A DNA stretch of 64,000 bases, taken from contig NZ_CP060140.1 in assembly GCF_022376295.1 (NCBI RefSeq), positions 2,112,356 through 2,176,355 of the forward strand, written 5' to 3'. The notes below the pieces were generated by a model. The model was not told where the DNA came from. It was given only the letters and a program-made list of their open reading frames with translations, and ran no database searches. The position numbers and the translations under genes were made by a program. The DNA is from Nodularia sphaerocarpa UHCC 0038 (lineage in GTDB: Bacteria > Cyanobacteriota > Cyanobacteriia > Cyanobacteriales > Nostocaceae). Shown one piece after another: positions 17,032 to 26,587 of this stretch (positions are counted from its first letter, which is position 1; the number at the start of each line of letters is the position of its first letter).

Positions 17032-18366
17032 TTAGAGCTTGACATTGGGAAAACCCATTGATGCTTTGCTGGATTTCGAGGGAGACTGGTGAGGGTTCTG
17101 AACAGAGCCAAAAATATCTTGTCCATCCAAATTGTAAGCTGCAAGACTCTCGGCGGTGGTTGGTAACGATAATTGCCTTGGTACTTCAATTCTAAACATA
17201 GAACCAACCCCCAATTGACTTTCCAAAATAATTCTGCCCCCCATCATTTGCACCAAGGAATCTATGATCGCTAAACCCAGCCCTGTACCAGGATATTTGC
17301 GCGTGATACTTTGATCTACTTGTCGGAAGGCTTCAAAAATATGTTTAAAATCTCTGCGAGCGATCCCAATTCCTGTATCCCTAACAGCGATCGCTAATTG
17401 GTTTTGAGGAAGTTCTTTCACTTCCACCCAAATACAACCAGATTCTGTGAATTTAATGGCATTGGATAATAAATTGATTAAAATCTGCCGTACACGCACT
17501 GAATCATTAAATATCAGAGGTTGTTGCATATCAATATCGACTCGCAAAGACAGCTTTTTTGCTTCAGCCAGAGATCGCATTTGGGCGACGACAATATTGA
17601 TAGTTTTTGTTAAATCAAATAATTCCGGCTTTAACTCTAGTCGTCCTCCTTCTAGTTTAGAAAAATCAAGCACTTCATTTAATAACATCAGTAAATTTTT
17701 GCCATTATTCAATATGCGCTCCACCATATCTGTTTGCTGATGAGTTAGCTTACCGAACTTAGGGCGCAATAATATTTGCGAAAACCCAATAATGGCATTC
17801 ATCGGAGTCCGCAGTTCATGAGACATAGTTGCCAAAAACTGCGATTTGAGCCGAGATGCTTCCAACAACTTGAAGTTTTGCAACTGAATTTGTTGTCTTT
17901 GTTGTTCTAGCTCTTGATTCTTACGAACTAGTTGCTCATTAGTTTCTCTAAGTAGCTGGTTTGCCAAAGCTGTCTGCATTTCAGCGCGGTGTATGCGAAT
18001 GGCATGGCGTAAAACTTGGGCTAAAGTTTCTGAACATACCCTAGACTTAGAAACATAGTCTGTAGCACCGGCTTTCATCAATTCAACAGCAATTTGTTCA
18101 TCTTTATGGGCTGCCAGAACTACTAAAGGAACTTTGATTTCCGCAGCACGTAATCTTTGGATTAGTGCCAAACCCTCATGATCTGGTAAGCGATCATCGA
18201 GGAAAACACAATCATAAGTAGTAGTTGTTAAAGTAGCCAGTGCGTCACAGCCATGAGTTACCTCAGACAATTCCATACAAACACCAGCTTGAGTCAATGC
18301 CTGACGCACTGCCAGGCGATCTCCTTCATTATCGTCTACAACCAAAATTCTCAGCGTTTCTTTCAT
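17032..18366 (-). CDS. Receiver-histidine kinase hybrid
   Basis: A 444-residue protein. The receiver has the aspartates D57/D58 (CVFLDDRLPDHEG), followed by a glutamine-rich coiled coil (residues ~130-175, EQQRQQIQLQN), HisKA with H183 in ATMSHELRTPMNAIIGF, and HATPase with NLLSNAIKFTES and GTGLGLAIIDSLVQMMGG. A C-terminal tail of about 50 residues (AESLAAYNLDGQDIFGS onward) has no clear domain. ATG at 18366 (MKETLRILVVDDNEGD). First gene of a two-gene operon with the next hybrid kinase. The VLAAHKDE stretch replaces the usual T/S switch context. Confidence 0.94.
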   Translation of the reverse strand: MKETLRILVVDDNEGDRLAVRQALTQAGVCMELSEVTHGCDALATLTTTTYDCVFLDDRLPDHEGLALIQRLRAAEIKVPLVVLAAHKDEQIAVELMKAGATDYVSKSRVCSETLAQVLRHAIRIHRAEMQTALANQLLRETNEQLVRKNQELEQQRQQIQLQNFKLLEASRLKSQFLATMSHELRTPMNAIIGFSQILLRPKFGKLTHQQTDMVERILNNGKNLLMLLNEVLDFSKLEGGRLELKPELFDLTKTINIVVAQMRSLAEAKKLSLRVDIDMQQPLIFNDSVRVRQILINLLSNAIKFTESGCIWVEVKELPQNQLAIAVRDTGIGIARRDFKHIFEAFRQVDQSITRKYPGTGLGLAIIDSLVQMMGGRIILESQLGVGSMFRIEVPRQLSLPTTAESLAAYNLDGQDIFGSVQNPHQSPSKSSKASMGFPNVKL

Positions 18367-19489
18367 TGGTTTTTATTTTCGCTGTCAAATACAGGTTGAT
18401 GTATAGCATCACTATTTTCCAACTATCTAACTAAATAATTTTGTTTTAATTTTGGAGATTATTTTCATTACGTTTGCCCTTTTCATCTATTGAGTTTCAT
18501 TTTTATCCCCAAGTTCTCTATAATTAGAATATTTCCTACGAGGGATGTCATTGACTCATAAATTTGGCATAATACCGCATATTTATGATTCAGTGATGTG
18601 ATAGTTTTGCCCATTAGTGCAGATCAGAGCCTGAAAAATCTAGCCAGTAACTTTTAACTTTTAACTTTTCAGCCTCCACTGTGTCTTGATCCAGATTTGA
18701 TCGGTGATTACAAGTACGGAAATTACGATCAATTTACTCTCGCTCGTTGTTCCAGTAGAGCAAATTGACATAAAGTCACCTAAAATACTTTATTAATCCT
18801 CAAAACAATTGTAAATGAGTAGCGAACCCTCGTCCTCAGTCATTAGTGAGAGTTACGTACCAAAAAGGTGTACCGTAAGCCTGAGCAGTTTTACTCACTC
18901 GGTAGGTGAGATCAAGTTAACTAAAAGTTCTGCCCACAGCAGCCAGAGAATCCCCATTCATCCTGCTTTGTGCTGTTTCCACAATTTTTTTTGACAAATA
19001 TTTCCTGAATGGTACAAGCCCCCAGATTTATCTGTGGATCGAACCAAAATCCAAAATTGTATGACTGTATTTTTTTTGGCGATCGCCAACGGATAAAGTT
19101 ACAACAATTACCAAAAATTATCCAATAAACACGGAGGGTACTACTGAGATCATCATCTGATCTCGTAAATTGCTATAATGTCCACTGATACAGAAATTTT
19201 AAATGATTTTAATCTATTCATTTTTTGGCAATTTTTATTAAAGTTTTAGAATAATATTAAATAAGTTTCTACTCCTGGAGACAGTAAATAAATTATAACT
19301 CGTCTCAATATTACATATAATTTATTGGGACAATAACGATATATCTTTAGCTAGATATTTAACGAGAGCTAGGGTGAAGAAACCCCAGAGTTAGTATTTC
19401 TATCGATGGATGTCCATTTGTGAAAAGATCATCTACCTTTGGGTTGGGAAAATAAGATAAACTGCTTAAAAAAGGTGATCAGCTGCAAG
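18367..19489. other. 1.1-kb non-coding spacer with repeats
   Basis: No convincing gene between the divergent kinase and LuxR genes. It contains a CTTTTAA heptad tract (about 18650-18668), an inverted repeat GAGATCA-TCATC-TGATCTC at 19146-19164, and AT-rich stretches. Its length is unusual for this window and may hold a small RNA or multiple promoters. Confidence 0.5.
19146..19164. promoter_or_regulatory. Inverted repeat, possible operator
   Basis: GAGATCA (19146-19152) and TGATCTC (19158-19164) are exact reverse complements around a five-base loop. It sits about 340 bases before the LuxR-type regulator; function unknown. Confidence 0.35.
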
Positions 19490-20239
19490 ATGCAATTATC
19501 AACAGCGAGTATAGCAATGAGTGAAATAAGCATTATTTTAATTGAAGATCATGATCTGACGAGAATGGGATTAAGAGCTGCGTTACAGTCCAACAGCGCT
19601 CTCAAAGTAATTGGTGAGGCAGCAAATGCCACTCAAGGACTAAAACTTTTGGAAACGGCTAAACCAGATGTAGCAGTGATAGATATTGGTTTACCTGACA
19701 TGGATGGTATTGAACTCACCCGCAAGTTTAGACGCTACCAAGCGGAAACGGGGCAGAACACCACCAAAATTTTGATTTTGACAATGGATCACACAGAGGA
19801 TGCTGTACTGGCAGCTTTTGCGGCTGGTGCAGACTCTTATTACATGAAAGAGACAAGCATTAATAAATTAACTGAGGCCATACAAGCAACTCATGGCGGT
19901 AACTCTTGGATTGATCCCGCGATCGCCAACGTGGTATTACGGAAAATGCGCCAAGGTATTCCCGGAGAAAACCAACCTGCGGATAAGCAGAAAACAGTAA
20001 AAATTGAAGCCCTGGCCTCGGAATACGAACAAGTTTTAGAAACCTATCCTCTGACTCAACGCGAACTAGAAATCCTAGAGTTAATTGTCGCTGGATGCAG
20101 CAACGGGCAAATTGCTGAACAACTTTATATCACCGTGGGTACAGTGAAAACTCACGTTCGTAATATCCTGAATAAACTCTGTGCTGATGACCGTACCCAA
20201 GCCGCAGTTAGGGCTTTGCGTTCTGGTTTAGTTGGTTAA
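19490..20239 (+). CDS. NarL/LuxR-family response regulator
   Basis: A 249-residue DNA-binding regulator. The receiver has IIEDHD-like acidics (LIEDHDLTRMG), the phospho-acceptor in VAVIDIGLPDMDG at D65 from this start, and the LuxR helix-turn-helix LTQRELEILELIVAGCSNGQIAEQL with TVGTVKTHVRNIL as the recognition region. Start ATG 19490 follows AAGGTGAT about eleven bases upstream; ATG 19517 (MSEISIILIEDHD) is a good alternative. Preceded by the 1.1-kb spacer. It probably acts with one of the nearby kinases, but pairing is unproven. Confidence 0.92.
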   Translation: MQLSTASIAMSEISIILIEDHDLTRMGLRAALQSNSALKVIGEAANATQGLKLLETAKPDVAVIDIGLPDMDGIELTRKFRRYQAETGQNTTKILILTMDHTEDAVLAAFAAGADSYYMKETSINKLTEAIQATHGGNSWIDPAIANVVLRKMRQGIPGENQPADKQKTVKIEALASEYEQVLETYPLTQRELEILELIVAGCSNGQIAEQLYITVGTVKTHVRNILNKLCADDRTQAAVRALRSGLVG

Positions 20240-20272
20240 AAATCAAGAAGAGCAAATTTTAAATTGTCTGTA

Positions 20273-21604
20273 TTAGCACCATTTTTCATGTAAACACTCA
20301 GCAATCCTGCGGGCTGCTCCTGGTTTACCCATGCGCCTGATGCCGTTTTCGGAAATCATTTGCAAACTATCAGGATTTTGCCACAGCGATTGCACCACCT
20401 GGGGAACTTGTCCTGGATTGTCTACTAGAAATAGAGACTCTCCTAAAAGTCGGCTTTGAGCTTCGGCAAAGGCTGGGTTATATTGGGGACCATTACCAGG
20501 AATTGCGATCGCAGGTTTTCCTAAACCGACAAATTGTTCTGTTGCTGTCCCAGCCATAGCGATCGCTAAATCTCCCCAATATAAACAATCGTTATAAGCT
20601 TTTTGTGTGAGAACTAAATAAGCATTTTGTTGCTGAAATATCCAGGGATGAGGATCAGCAAGGGGAAGAGGCGATTCTGTATGAATTTGCCAGCCTTGGG
20701 ATTCAATAGTTGCGGATAAAATACTTTGATCTAAACCAGGTGCGATCGCCCCCAGAAATACCACATTTCCATAACTTTGTAAAATCGAATTGCGTTCCGA
20801 GAAACTCGCCATCAATTTAGACACAGCAACCATAATAATTTCCCAATTAGCGTAAGCTTCCGGGGGACGGGAACCAGGTAATAAAGTTACCACTAATGGT
20901 TTTTTAGCTATTTCTTGCTGATTGGTTCGTGAAAAAGATGATTCGAGATCATCCATCATCGGATTACCCAAATCAAAAGCCGGAATAGACCATTCTTGTA
21001 ATATTTCCGTAGTCAACCCATCTCTAGGGAACACCGCCTGACAACGGCGACGACTCATCAACCAACGTTCCCAAGGATGATAAATTGAACCAGAAAAGTT
21101 TTCCCAACGCGCACCTTTGGAATTTCTGGGTAATAATCCCACCTCATTTCGCACGTAATATTCTGATTTTGCCGTCCCGACAAAAGCATAGTCAGCACCA
21201 CTAAAACAAGCAAATAACAGAGGGACAATATCCCCTACAGCTAAAATAGCGCTTTTCTTGCCTAATTCTGTTTGGGAACCCACCCAACGGCGAACAGCTT
21301 GAATTTGATTCAGAGTAAGTTGCAGCAAACCGCCACGGACATCCCTGACTAATTGCCGTCCATCCATATAAATAAAGCCCCCAGAAGGCATGGTGCGTAC
21401 TGAACCAATACAGGGGATGCCTAACTTTTGGTAAGCACGCCCTTCACCCACCAAAGGTAACGCAAAGATATCTGGGGGGTTTTCTCGTTGCTGGAATTGC
21501 TGCAAAATACTCACAGCAATTACATCTTCTCCATGACCGTTGCTTAAAACCAGTAACTGCAACTTCTCGTTGGCTTTTGGGGTTAAGGGGGATACATTAC
21601 TCAT
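20273..21604 (-). CDS. Lipid-A-disaccharide synthase-related protein
   Basis: A 443-residue protein similar in plan to LpxB (GT-B glycosyltransferase) but belonging to the cyanobacterial LpxB-related group rather than true LpxB. Features seen: LVLSNGHGEDVIAVSIL near the N-terminus, VTLLPGSRPPEAYANW in the middle, AMAGTATEQFVGLGKPAIAIPG (donor-site region), and NPAFAEAQSRLLG near the C-terminus. No lpxA/C/D genes are adjacent, which is consistent with a role other than classical lipid A synthesis. ATG at 21604 (MSNVSPLTPKANEK). Confidence 0.86.
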   Translation of the reverse strand: MSNVSPLTPKANEKLQLLVLSNGHGEDVIAVSILQQFQQRENPPDIFALPLVGEGRAYQKLGIPCIGSVRTMPSGGFIYMDGRQLVRDVRGGLLQLTLNQIQAVRRWVGSQTELGKKSAILAVGDIVPLLFACFSGADYAFVGTAKSEYYVRNEVGLLPRNSKGARWENFSGSIYHPWERWLMSRRRCQAVFPRDGLTTEILQEWSIPAFDLGNPMMDDLESSFSRTNQQEIAKKPLVVTLLPGSRPPEAYANWEIIMVAVSKLMASFSERNSILQSYGNVVFLGAIAPGLDQSILSATIESQGWQIHTESPLPLADPHPWIFQQQNAYLVLTQKAYNDCLYWGDLAIAMAGTATEQFVGLGKPAIAIPGNGPQYNPAFAEAQSRLLGESLFLVDNPGQVPQVVQSLWQNPDSLQMISENGIRRMGKPGAARRIAECLHEKWC

Positions 21605-21783
21605 AGAAATACGGGGAAAGGGGTATGGTCACGGGAGGATAAGAAACAAAATATGAAAATTTACTGTCTGTTTGGGTAAGAGGTATAAATGAGGATATCA
21701 ATCGACCAAGAGGCTGGAAGTTAGTATAGTCCTCATTACCTCAACTCACTCAAACTAACTACCAGTGATTTAGGCTAAATATT

Positions 21784-23847
21784 ATGCGAGTTTCTTCGGC
21801 GGCAATTCTGACTTTAGCTACTTTGGCAGCTAGCAATCTTACCCAACAAGCAACTGCGACAACTATTACAGTTCCTTCTCAGGATCAACCTGCTGAAAAT
21901 TCAGTAGTGCCAGTCATTAAAGAAACACCTGCACCCATTAAGGTAATTGCATCCCCAGAAACTTTAGCTACTCAACAATTTTCGCAAAATAATGTAGTTG
22001 TGCAAACAGGGACACCAAAAAAACCTACAGTCACCCTAACGCCAACAAATCCAGTCAATTACCCTCTCTCATCTCCCCCTGTCCAGATTCCTTCATCTGC
22101 CACTGAAAATAATTTAGTAGTCACGGCTACAGATGTCCAGGTAGTGGGAGCTACTCAGGAATTGCAGCAGATTGTCCGCCAAGTGATTAAAACCCAAACA
22201 GGTGGGGAAACAAGTCAAAGTCAACTACAAAGGGATGTTGCAGCGATTTTAGAGACTGGTTTATTTGCTAGTGCGAACGTCAATAGCAGCACCACACCAA
22301 ATGGATTAAATGTAGTGTATCAGGTGCAACCAGTGGTAGTGCGATCGCTGCAACTTTCAGGAGCAAAAGCACTCACTTATCAGGTAGCTCAAGCACCTTT
22401 CCAATCGCAAATCGGTAAAACAATCAGTCCCGAAGGACTCAAACAAGCTGTACAAGAAATTAATAAATGGTACGCCGACAATGGTTATCAGCTTGCAAAG
22501 GTGCTATCCATTCAACCCAACAGCGAAGGAATCCTCACAGTTAATGTCGCTGAAGGCGTAGTGGGTGACATTAAGTTTCGCTTTATTGATGACGATGGTA
22601 AAACCATTGATAGCAAAGGTGAACCAGTCAAAGGACGCACCCAGCCAGATTTTCTGCGACAGCAATTAAAACTCAAGCCTGGGCAAATTTTTCAAGAAAA
22701 TATTGTCCGCCAAGATGTGCAGCAGTTATATCGTACTGGCTTATTTGAAACTGTGAAAATTGCCTTTGAAGGTGATGCGAATAAAATTGATTTAATTTAC
22801 GAAGTTAAAGAATTAGGAGCGCGTGCGATTAACTTAGGTGGTAGCTATAACGCTGACTTGGGCTTGTTAGGGACATTAAGCTATCAAGACCAGAATATTC
22901 GTGGAATTAATGATAATTTGTCTGTAAATGTGGGTTTAAGTCGTAATGATTTGCAGTTTAATACTAAATTAAACAGTCCTTATCGTGTCAGTGAACCTGA
23001 TCGTTTAGGCTACACAGTTAATGCTTTCCGTCGCCGCGAAGTTTCCGAAACCTTGGATGACAAGATTACACTTCCTAATGGCGACAAAGTGCGCGAAGGT
23101 CAGATTGGGACTGGAATCAGCTTTCAGCAACCCCTTGATAATTGGGATACCACATTGGGATTTAACTACACTCGCACCAGTATTCGCGATCGCCAAGGTA
23201 ATCTTACCCCAACCGACGAACAGGGCAATCAACTTTCTGCAAGTGGTACCGGCATAGATGACCTGGCTACAGTATCCTTTACCGCCTCCCAAGATAAACG
23301 AGATAATATCTTTAATCCTACCCAAGGTTCCTTACTCAGTTTGAGTACAGAACAATCTGTACCAATTGGTCAAGGTAATATTTCCATGAATCGCCTCAAA
23401 GCCAACTATACTCAGTATGTGCCAGTCAAGTTATTTAACACAAACAATACACAGCCACAAGTATTCGCAGTCAACTTTCAAGCTGGTACAGTCATTGGCG
23501 ATTTACCACCTTACGAAAGTTTTAACTTGGGTGGTTCTAATTCAGTCCGGGGTTACGATGGCGGAGAACTTGGTAGTGGTCGCAGTTACGTCTTAGCTAC
23601 CGCCGAATATCGCTTCCCCATTGTCCCAGTCTTGGGGGGTGTAGTATTTGCCGATTTTGCCTCAGACTTAGGTTCTGGTGATACCGTATTAGGAGATCCC
23701 GGCGGCGTGCGGGGTAAGCCCGGTCAAGGTTTTGGTTATGGCGCTGGGGTCAGGATTGACTCACCTCTGGGCTTAATCCGGGCGGATTACGGCATTAATG
23801 ACCAGGGAGAAAGCAAAGTGCATTTAGGCATTGGTCAGCGATTTTAA
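21784..23847 (+). CDS. Omp85/BamA-type outer-membrane protein
   Basis: A 687-residue Omp85 protein that should insert or translocate proteins at the outer membrane. It has an N-terminal signal-peptide-like start (MRVSSAAILTLATLAAS), a Thr/Pro-rich spacer, POTRA domains (about residues 115-350, with repeats of the VNVAEGVVGDIKFRF type) and a C-terminal 16-strand barrel. The barrel contains the family motif SNSVRGYDGGELGSGRSYV and a VFADFASDLG strand, and ends SKVHLGIGQRF with the terminal Phe typical of OMPs. It precedes the Ser/Thr kinase gene on the same strand by ~200 bases. No Bam lipoprotein genes are near. Confidence 0.93.
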   Translation: MRVSSAAILTLATLAASNLTQQATATTITVPSQDQPAENSVVPVIKETPAPIKVIASPETLATQQFSQNNVVVQTGTPKKPTVTLTPTNPVNYPLSSPPVQIPSSATENNLVVTATDVQVVGATQELQQIVRQVIKTQTGGETSQSQLQRDVAAILETGLFASANVNSSTTPNGLNVVYQVQPVVVRSLQLSGAKALTYQVAQAPFQSQIGKTISPEGLKQAVQEINKWYADNGYQLAKVLSIQPNSEGILTVNVAEGVVGDIKFRFIDDDGKTIDSKGEPVKGRTQPDFLRQQLKLKPGQIFQENIVRQDVQQLYRTGLFETVKIAFEGDANKIDLIYEVKELGARAINLGGSYNADLGLLGTLSYQDQNIRGINDNLSVNVGLSRNDLQFNTKLNSPYRVSEPDRLGYTVNAFRRREVSETLDDKITLPNGDKVREGQIGTGISFQQPLDNWDTTLGFNYTRTSIRDRQGNLTPTDEQGNQLSASGTGIDDLATVSFTASQDKRDNIFNPTQGSLLSLSTEQSVPIGQGNISMNRLKANYTQYVPVKLFNTNNTQPQVFAVNFQAGTVIGDLPPYESFNLGGSNSVRGYDGGELGSGRSYVLATAEYRFPIVPVLGGVVFADFASDLGSGDTVLGDPGGVRGKPGQGFGYGAGVRIDSPLGLIRADYGINDQGESKVHLGIGQRF

Positions 23848-24043
23848 CAGGTTTTGATCGCAGCGAACAGTCTTTGAGTCTTACTGTATGATCAAAAATA
23901 CAAAACTGTTACTATAATCGAAAGGCTTGCCATTTTGGGAGTTCAAAAATCAAGATCCAGGAAAAATTGGTGATTGGGAATTGCCGGCAGACTCAAGAAT
24001 CAGTAATATTTGCTTACTCAGCACTCAGCATTCAGCACTTCCT

Positions 24044-25609
24044 ATGTTAGCAGGCACAACTTTGCAGGATGGCAAATATACCCTGATCCAGGAAATAGGG
24101 CGCGGTGGCTTTGGCATTACGTTTAAAGCTACTCATAACTACTTAGGTCAAGAGGTAGTGATGAAAACCATTAATGAAAAACTGCGCCAACATCCTGATT
24201 TTGCCAAATTCGAGCGCCAATTCCAAGATGAAGCCAGAAGATTGGCTACTTGTATCCATCCTTATATTGTCAGGGTCAGTGACTTTTTTGTTGAAGATAA
24301 ACTGCCTTACATGGTGATGGAATACATTCGTGGCGATACTCTGGGAAACGCATTTGTTTTGCCAGCTATCCCCTTAGCAGAAGCCACAGCAATTCATTAT
24401 ATCCGTCAAATTGGGTCAGCATTACAGGTAGTACATCAAAATGGTTTGCTCCACCGGGATGTGAAGCCAGATAATATTATCCTGCGTGAAGGAACTCAGG
24501 AAGTAGTACTAATTGATTTTGGCATTGCCCGCGAATTTAATAATGGTGTCAGGCAAACTCATACTGGAATGGTTTCTGAGGGCTATTCTCCCCTGGAACA
24601 GTATTTAACCCAAGCACAGCGCACACCCGCTACAGATGTTTATGGTTTGGCAGCAACTTTGTATGCTTTGTTGACAGCACAAGTTCCCTTACCCGCATTG
24701 TTGCGCGATCGCGAAAAAATGCCCACTCCTCGCGAACTGCAACCCCACCTGAGTGCAGCAGTTAATGAAGCAGTAATGCGAGGTATGGCTGTAGAATCTC
24801 AATTTCGTCCGCCAACAGTCGCCGAATGGTTGCAATTACTGCCGGGAAGTAGAATAAATTCACCTAATCCAGTTCCCACTCAGGCTGTGCCAACTATAGT
24901 TTTACCTGTCCAGCAGCCAGGAAAAATTGCTACGCCAAAAAGTCTGAATAGTGGGCAAAAAAACCCAACAATGCCTGACAAGCAGGGGATTTCTAAAATA
25001 TTGCTCGGTATAATTGTAGCCGTTGCTGCTGGCACAGCAGGTTTTGGCATCACTACCCTATTTTCTAATTCTCCGCCACAGTCATCTTCACCACCTTTGT
25101 TTGAAAAGCCCGCAATCGATCCTGAAGCAGAAAAACCATTAGCTGATTCCCCATCTTCATCTGAAGAAGAAGACAATAACACCAGACGAAATCCACGCAC
25201 TTCTTCGCCACGTAACTCTGCACCAGTCACAACTCGCAGACAACGCCAGCGTAATATTCCTGTTGCTCAAGATCAAACTCCAAATACCAGTAGCCGCAGT
25301 TCGACGGAAAACAAGCCACAACCCAGTTCTACTGAGCCATCTAGCGTTGCTGCTCCCACACCGTCATTATTAGAGACACTGCGAGAAGTCCGTTCAACTC
25401 GTGAGGCTTCACCCCCGCCATCAGTTGAAAATACTTTACCCACTACTGGCAAAGATTCCACCTCACCCCCACCTGTGAAGCAATCAAATCCGATAATTAT
25501 ACCCACAGCGCCACCGCCTACCGAAGCAAAACCCTCAGATCCTCCTCCGGCTGTAGTCGTCCCCACAGTGGAAAACAAGCCCAATTCATTAGTCCTGCCT
25601 AGCGAATAG
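24044..25609 (+). CDS. Membrane-anchored Ser/Thr protein kinase
   Basis: A 521-residue eukaryote-like kinase from ATG 24044 (MLAGTTLQDGKYTLIQEIGR); the longer TTG-started frame reads through a repeat-like stretch (CAGCACT/CAGCATT) and is unlikely. The Gly-rich loop is IGRGGFGITF, the ATP lysine K41 (VVMKTI), the catalytic loop LHRDVKPDN with D139, and DFG at 158-160. After the kinase domain comes a single membrane span (about ILLGIIVAVAAGTAGFGI) and then a ~180-residue low-complexity Ser/Pro/Thr tail, probably outside the cytoplasm. The tail shows no PASTA repeat. Substrates unknown. Confidence 0.92.
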   Translation: MLAGTTLQDGKYTLIQEIGRGGFGITFKATHNYLGQEVVMKTINEKLRQHPDFAKFERQFQDEARRLATCIHPYIVRVSDFFVEDKLPYMVMEYIRGDTLGNAFVLPAIPLAEATAIHYIRQIGSALQVVHQNGLLHRDVKPDNIILREGTQEVVLIDFGIAREFNNGVRQTHTGMVSEGYSPLEQYLTQAQRTPATDVYGLAATLYALLTAQVPLPALLRDREKMPTPRELQPHLSAAVNEAVMRGMAVESQFRPPTVAEWLQLLPGSRINSPNPVPTQAVPTIVLPVQQPGKIATPKSLNSGQKNPTMPDKQGISKILLGIIVAVAAGTAGFGITTLFSNSPPQSSSPPLFEKPAIDPEAEKPLADSPSSSEEEDNNTRRNPRTSSPRNSAPVTTRRQRQRNIPVAQDQTPNTSSRSSTENKPQPSSTEPSSVAAPTPSLLETLREVRSTREASPPPSVENTLPTTGKDSTSPPPVKQSNPIIIPTAPPPTEAKPSDPPPAVVVPTVENKPNSLVLPSE

Positions 25610-25650
25610 AATTGGTATGGTAGGGTATTAGCTTGACTGTTGCCCATAGC

Positions 25651-25690
25651 AAAACAAAATCCACCTAAACATCTGAGTGTTTGGTGGACT
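25651..25690. terminator. Bidirectional intrinsic terminator
   Basis: TCCACC-TAAACA...TGTTT-GGTGGA forms a strong hairpin. On the + strand it is followed by CTGTTTTTT, ending the kinase transcript; on the - strand by TTTTGTTTTG, ending the tmRNA transcript. Confidence 0.82.
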
Positions 25691-25706
25691 GTTTTTTCAT
25701 CTTTAG

Positions 25707-26097
25707 TGGATCCGAGCAGAGTCGAACTGCTGTCCAAATTGGGTATTTACCCCCCGCTCATTCACAGGTTTAGCCTTTCTAATCCTCAAGGCGGGAATCG
25801 TTCATTATCCCGAACGTAGGATGCTCTGATTAAGTCTTAGCTAACAAGCCAACCAGAGAACACTTGTTAGAGCGTCCGTTGGGGGTTGGTCTCTAGTCCT
25901 TAACGGAGTCAAACCAGAGACGCTCGAACCTGTAAGAGGTTTTTAGGCAGCTGCTACTAGAGCAGGCTTACGAGCAAAGTTAACGATGTTATTCGCATTT
26001 ACTTTTTGTTTTGAGCCTTTGATTTGCGAGAGGAGACTCACTCTCGACCTGAATCACAGAGTAGCGTTCGCCAACCTGTCGAAACCGTTACGGACCC
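25707..26097 (-). ncRNA. ssrA: tmRNA (transfer-messenger RNA)
   Basis: Rescues stalled ribosomes and tags incomplete proteins for proteolysis, with SmpB. The tRNA-like acceptor pairs GGGTCCG at the 5' end (26091-26097) with CGGATCC at the 3' end, and the T-arm is GGACAGCAGTTCGACTCTGC. The encoded tag, 25943-25996, reads ANNIVNFARKPALVAAA followed by TAA. The genomic 3' end is A-CTA rather than ACCA, so CCA would be added after transcription. It is a one-piece molecule of about 391 nt. A TATAAT-like box lies just upstream at 26115-26120. Ends were placed by pairing and are accurate to a few bases. Confidence 0.96.
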
Positions 26098-26114
26098 ATG
26101 ATGTTTATATATCA

Positions 26115-26120
26115 ATTATA
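26115..26120 (-). promoter_or_regulatory. Probable -10 box of ssrA
   Basis: TATAAT read on the minus strand, 17 bases before the mature tmRNA 5' end, which leaves room for a short leader removed by RNase P. No good -35 box was seen. Confidence 0.45.
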
Positions 26121-26230
26121 GTACGCCTTTTGGTAAATGTGTGGAGAGCTAAAAAATTTGATTTTTTATTAAGCAAATTATAGGGGCGTGGCGATACCAT
26201 GCCCCAGATAATTAGACTGAAAAACCTCTC

Positions 26231-26587
26231 CTAATTTTCGCTAGCGACGACTTGGGGAAGTCCCATGCTGTAGTTGGTGACACGAGCCGAGAGATTGTAG
26301 CTGATTTCACCTTTTTGCAGGAGCGATCGCAGATAATGCTCCAAGTCTGATCCAATGCGGCGTAAGTTATAATCTGTTAAATCAACGCCGCTTGATGCTT
26401 CTACTAGTTCATCAAACAGGCGATAAACCTTTTGTAGAGCATCTTCGTTCCAATTGAATTCGTTGTCTGGATCAATATCCAACGTTAAGACCTGATTACT
26501 AGGAACCAGTTCGCCATCCCGGTCAATTTCAGCCGCGAAAATTCGGATATGCCGGGTTGTGGACTTGAGCAGTATCGGGTTGTCCAT
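26231..26587 (-). CDS. ndhM: NAD(P)H-quinone oxidoreductase subunit M
   Basis: A 118-residue peripheral subunit of the photosynthetic NDH-1 complex, which accepts electrons from ferredoxin for cyclic electron flow and CO2 uptake on the thylakoid membrane. The whole length matches the family: LLKSTTRHIRIFAAEIDRDG at residues ~5-24, LTLDIDPDNEFNW, and a C-terminal ISYNLSARVTNYSMGLP. No cofactor is expected. Single gene, transcribed toward the tmRNA; ATG at 26587. Subunit M occurs only in cyanobacteria and plastid lineages, which supports the organism assignment. Confidence 0.95.
   Translation of the reverse strand: MDNPILLKSTTRHIRIFAAEIDRDGELVPSNQVLTLDIDPDNEFNWNEDALQKVYRLFDELVEASSGVDLTDYNLRRIGSDLEHYLRSLLQKGEISYNLSARVTNYSMGLPQVVASEN

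Noticed and set aside
20273..21604. True lpxB
   Set aside because: The sequence is of the LpxB-related cyanobacterial type and no lipid A genes are adjacent.
24044..25609. PASTA-domain kinase of the PknB type
   Set aside because: The region after the membrane span is Ser/Pro/Thr-rich low complexity with no PASTA repeats.
24880..25737. Frames antisense to the Ser/Thr kinase tail
   Set aside because: The low-complexity tail is GC-skewed and gives long spurious frames on the other strand; one also runs into the tmRNA.
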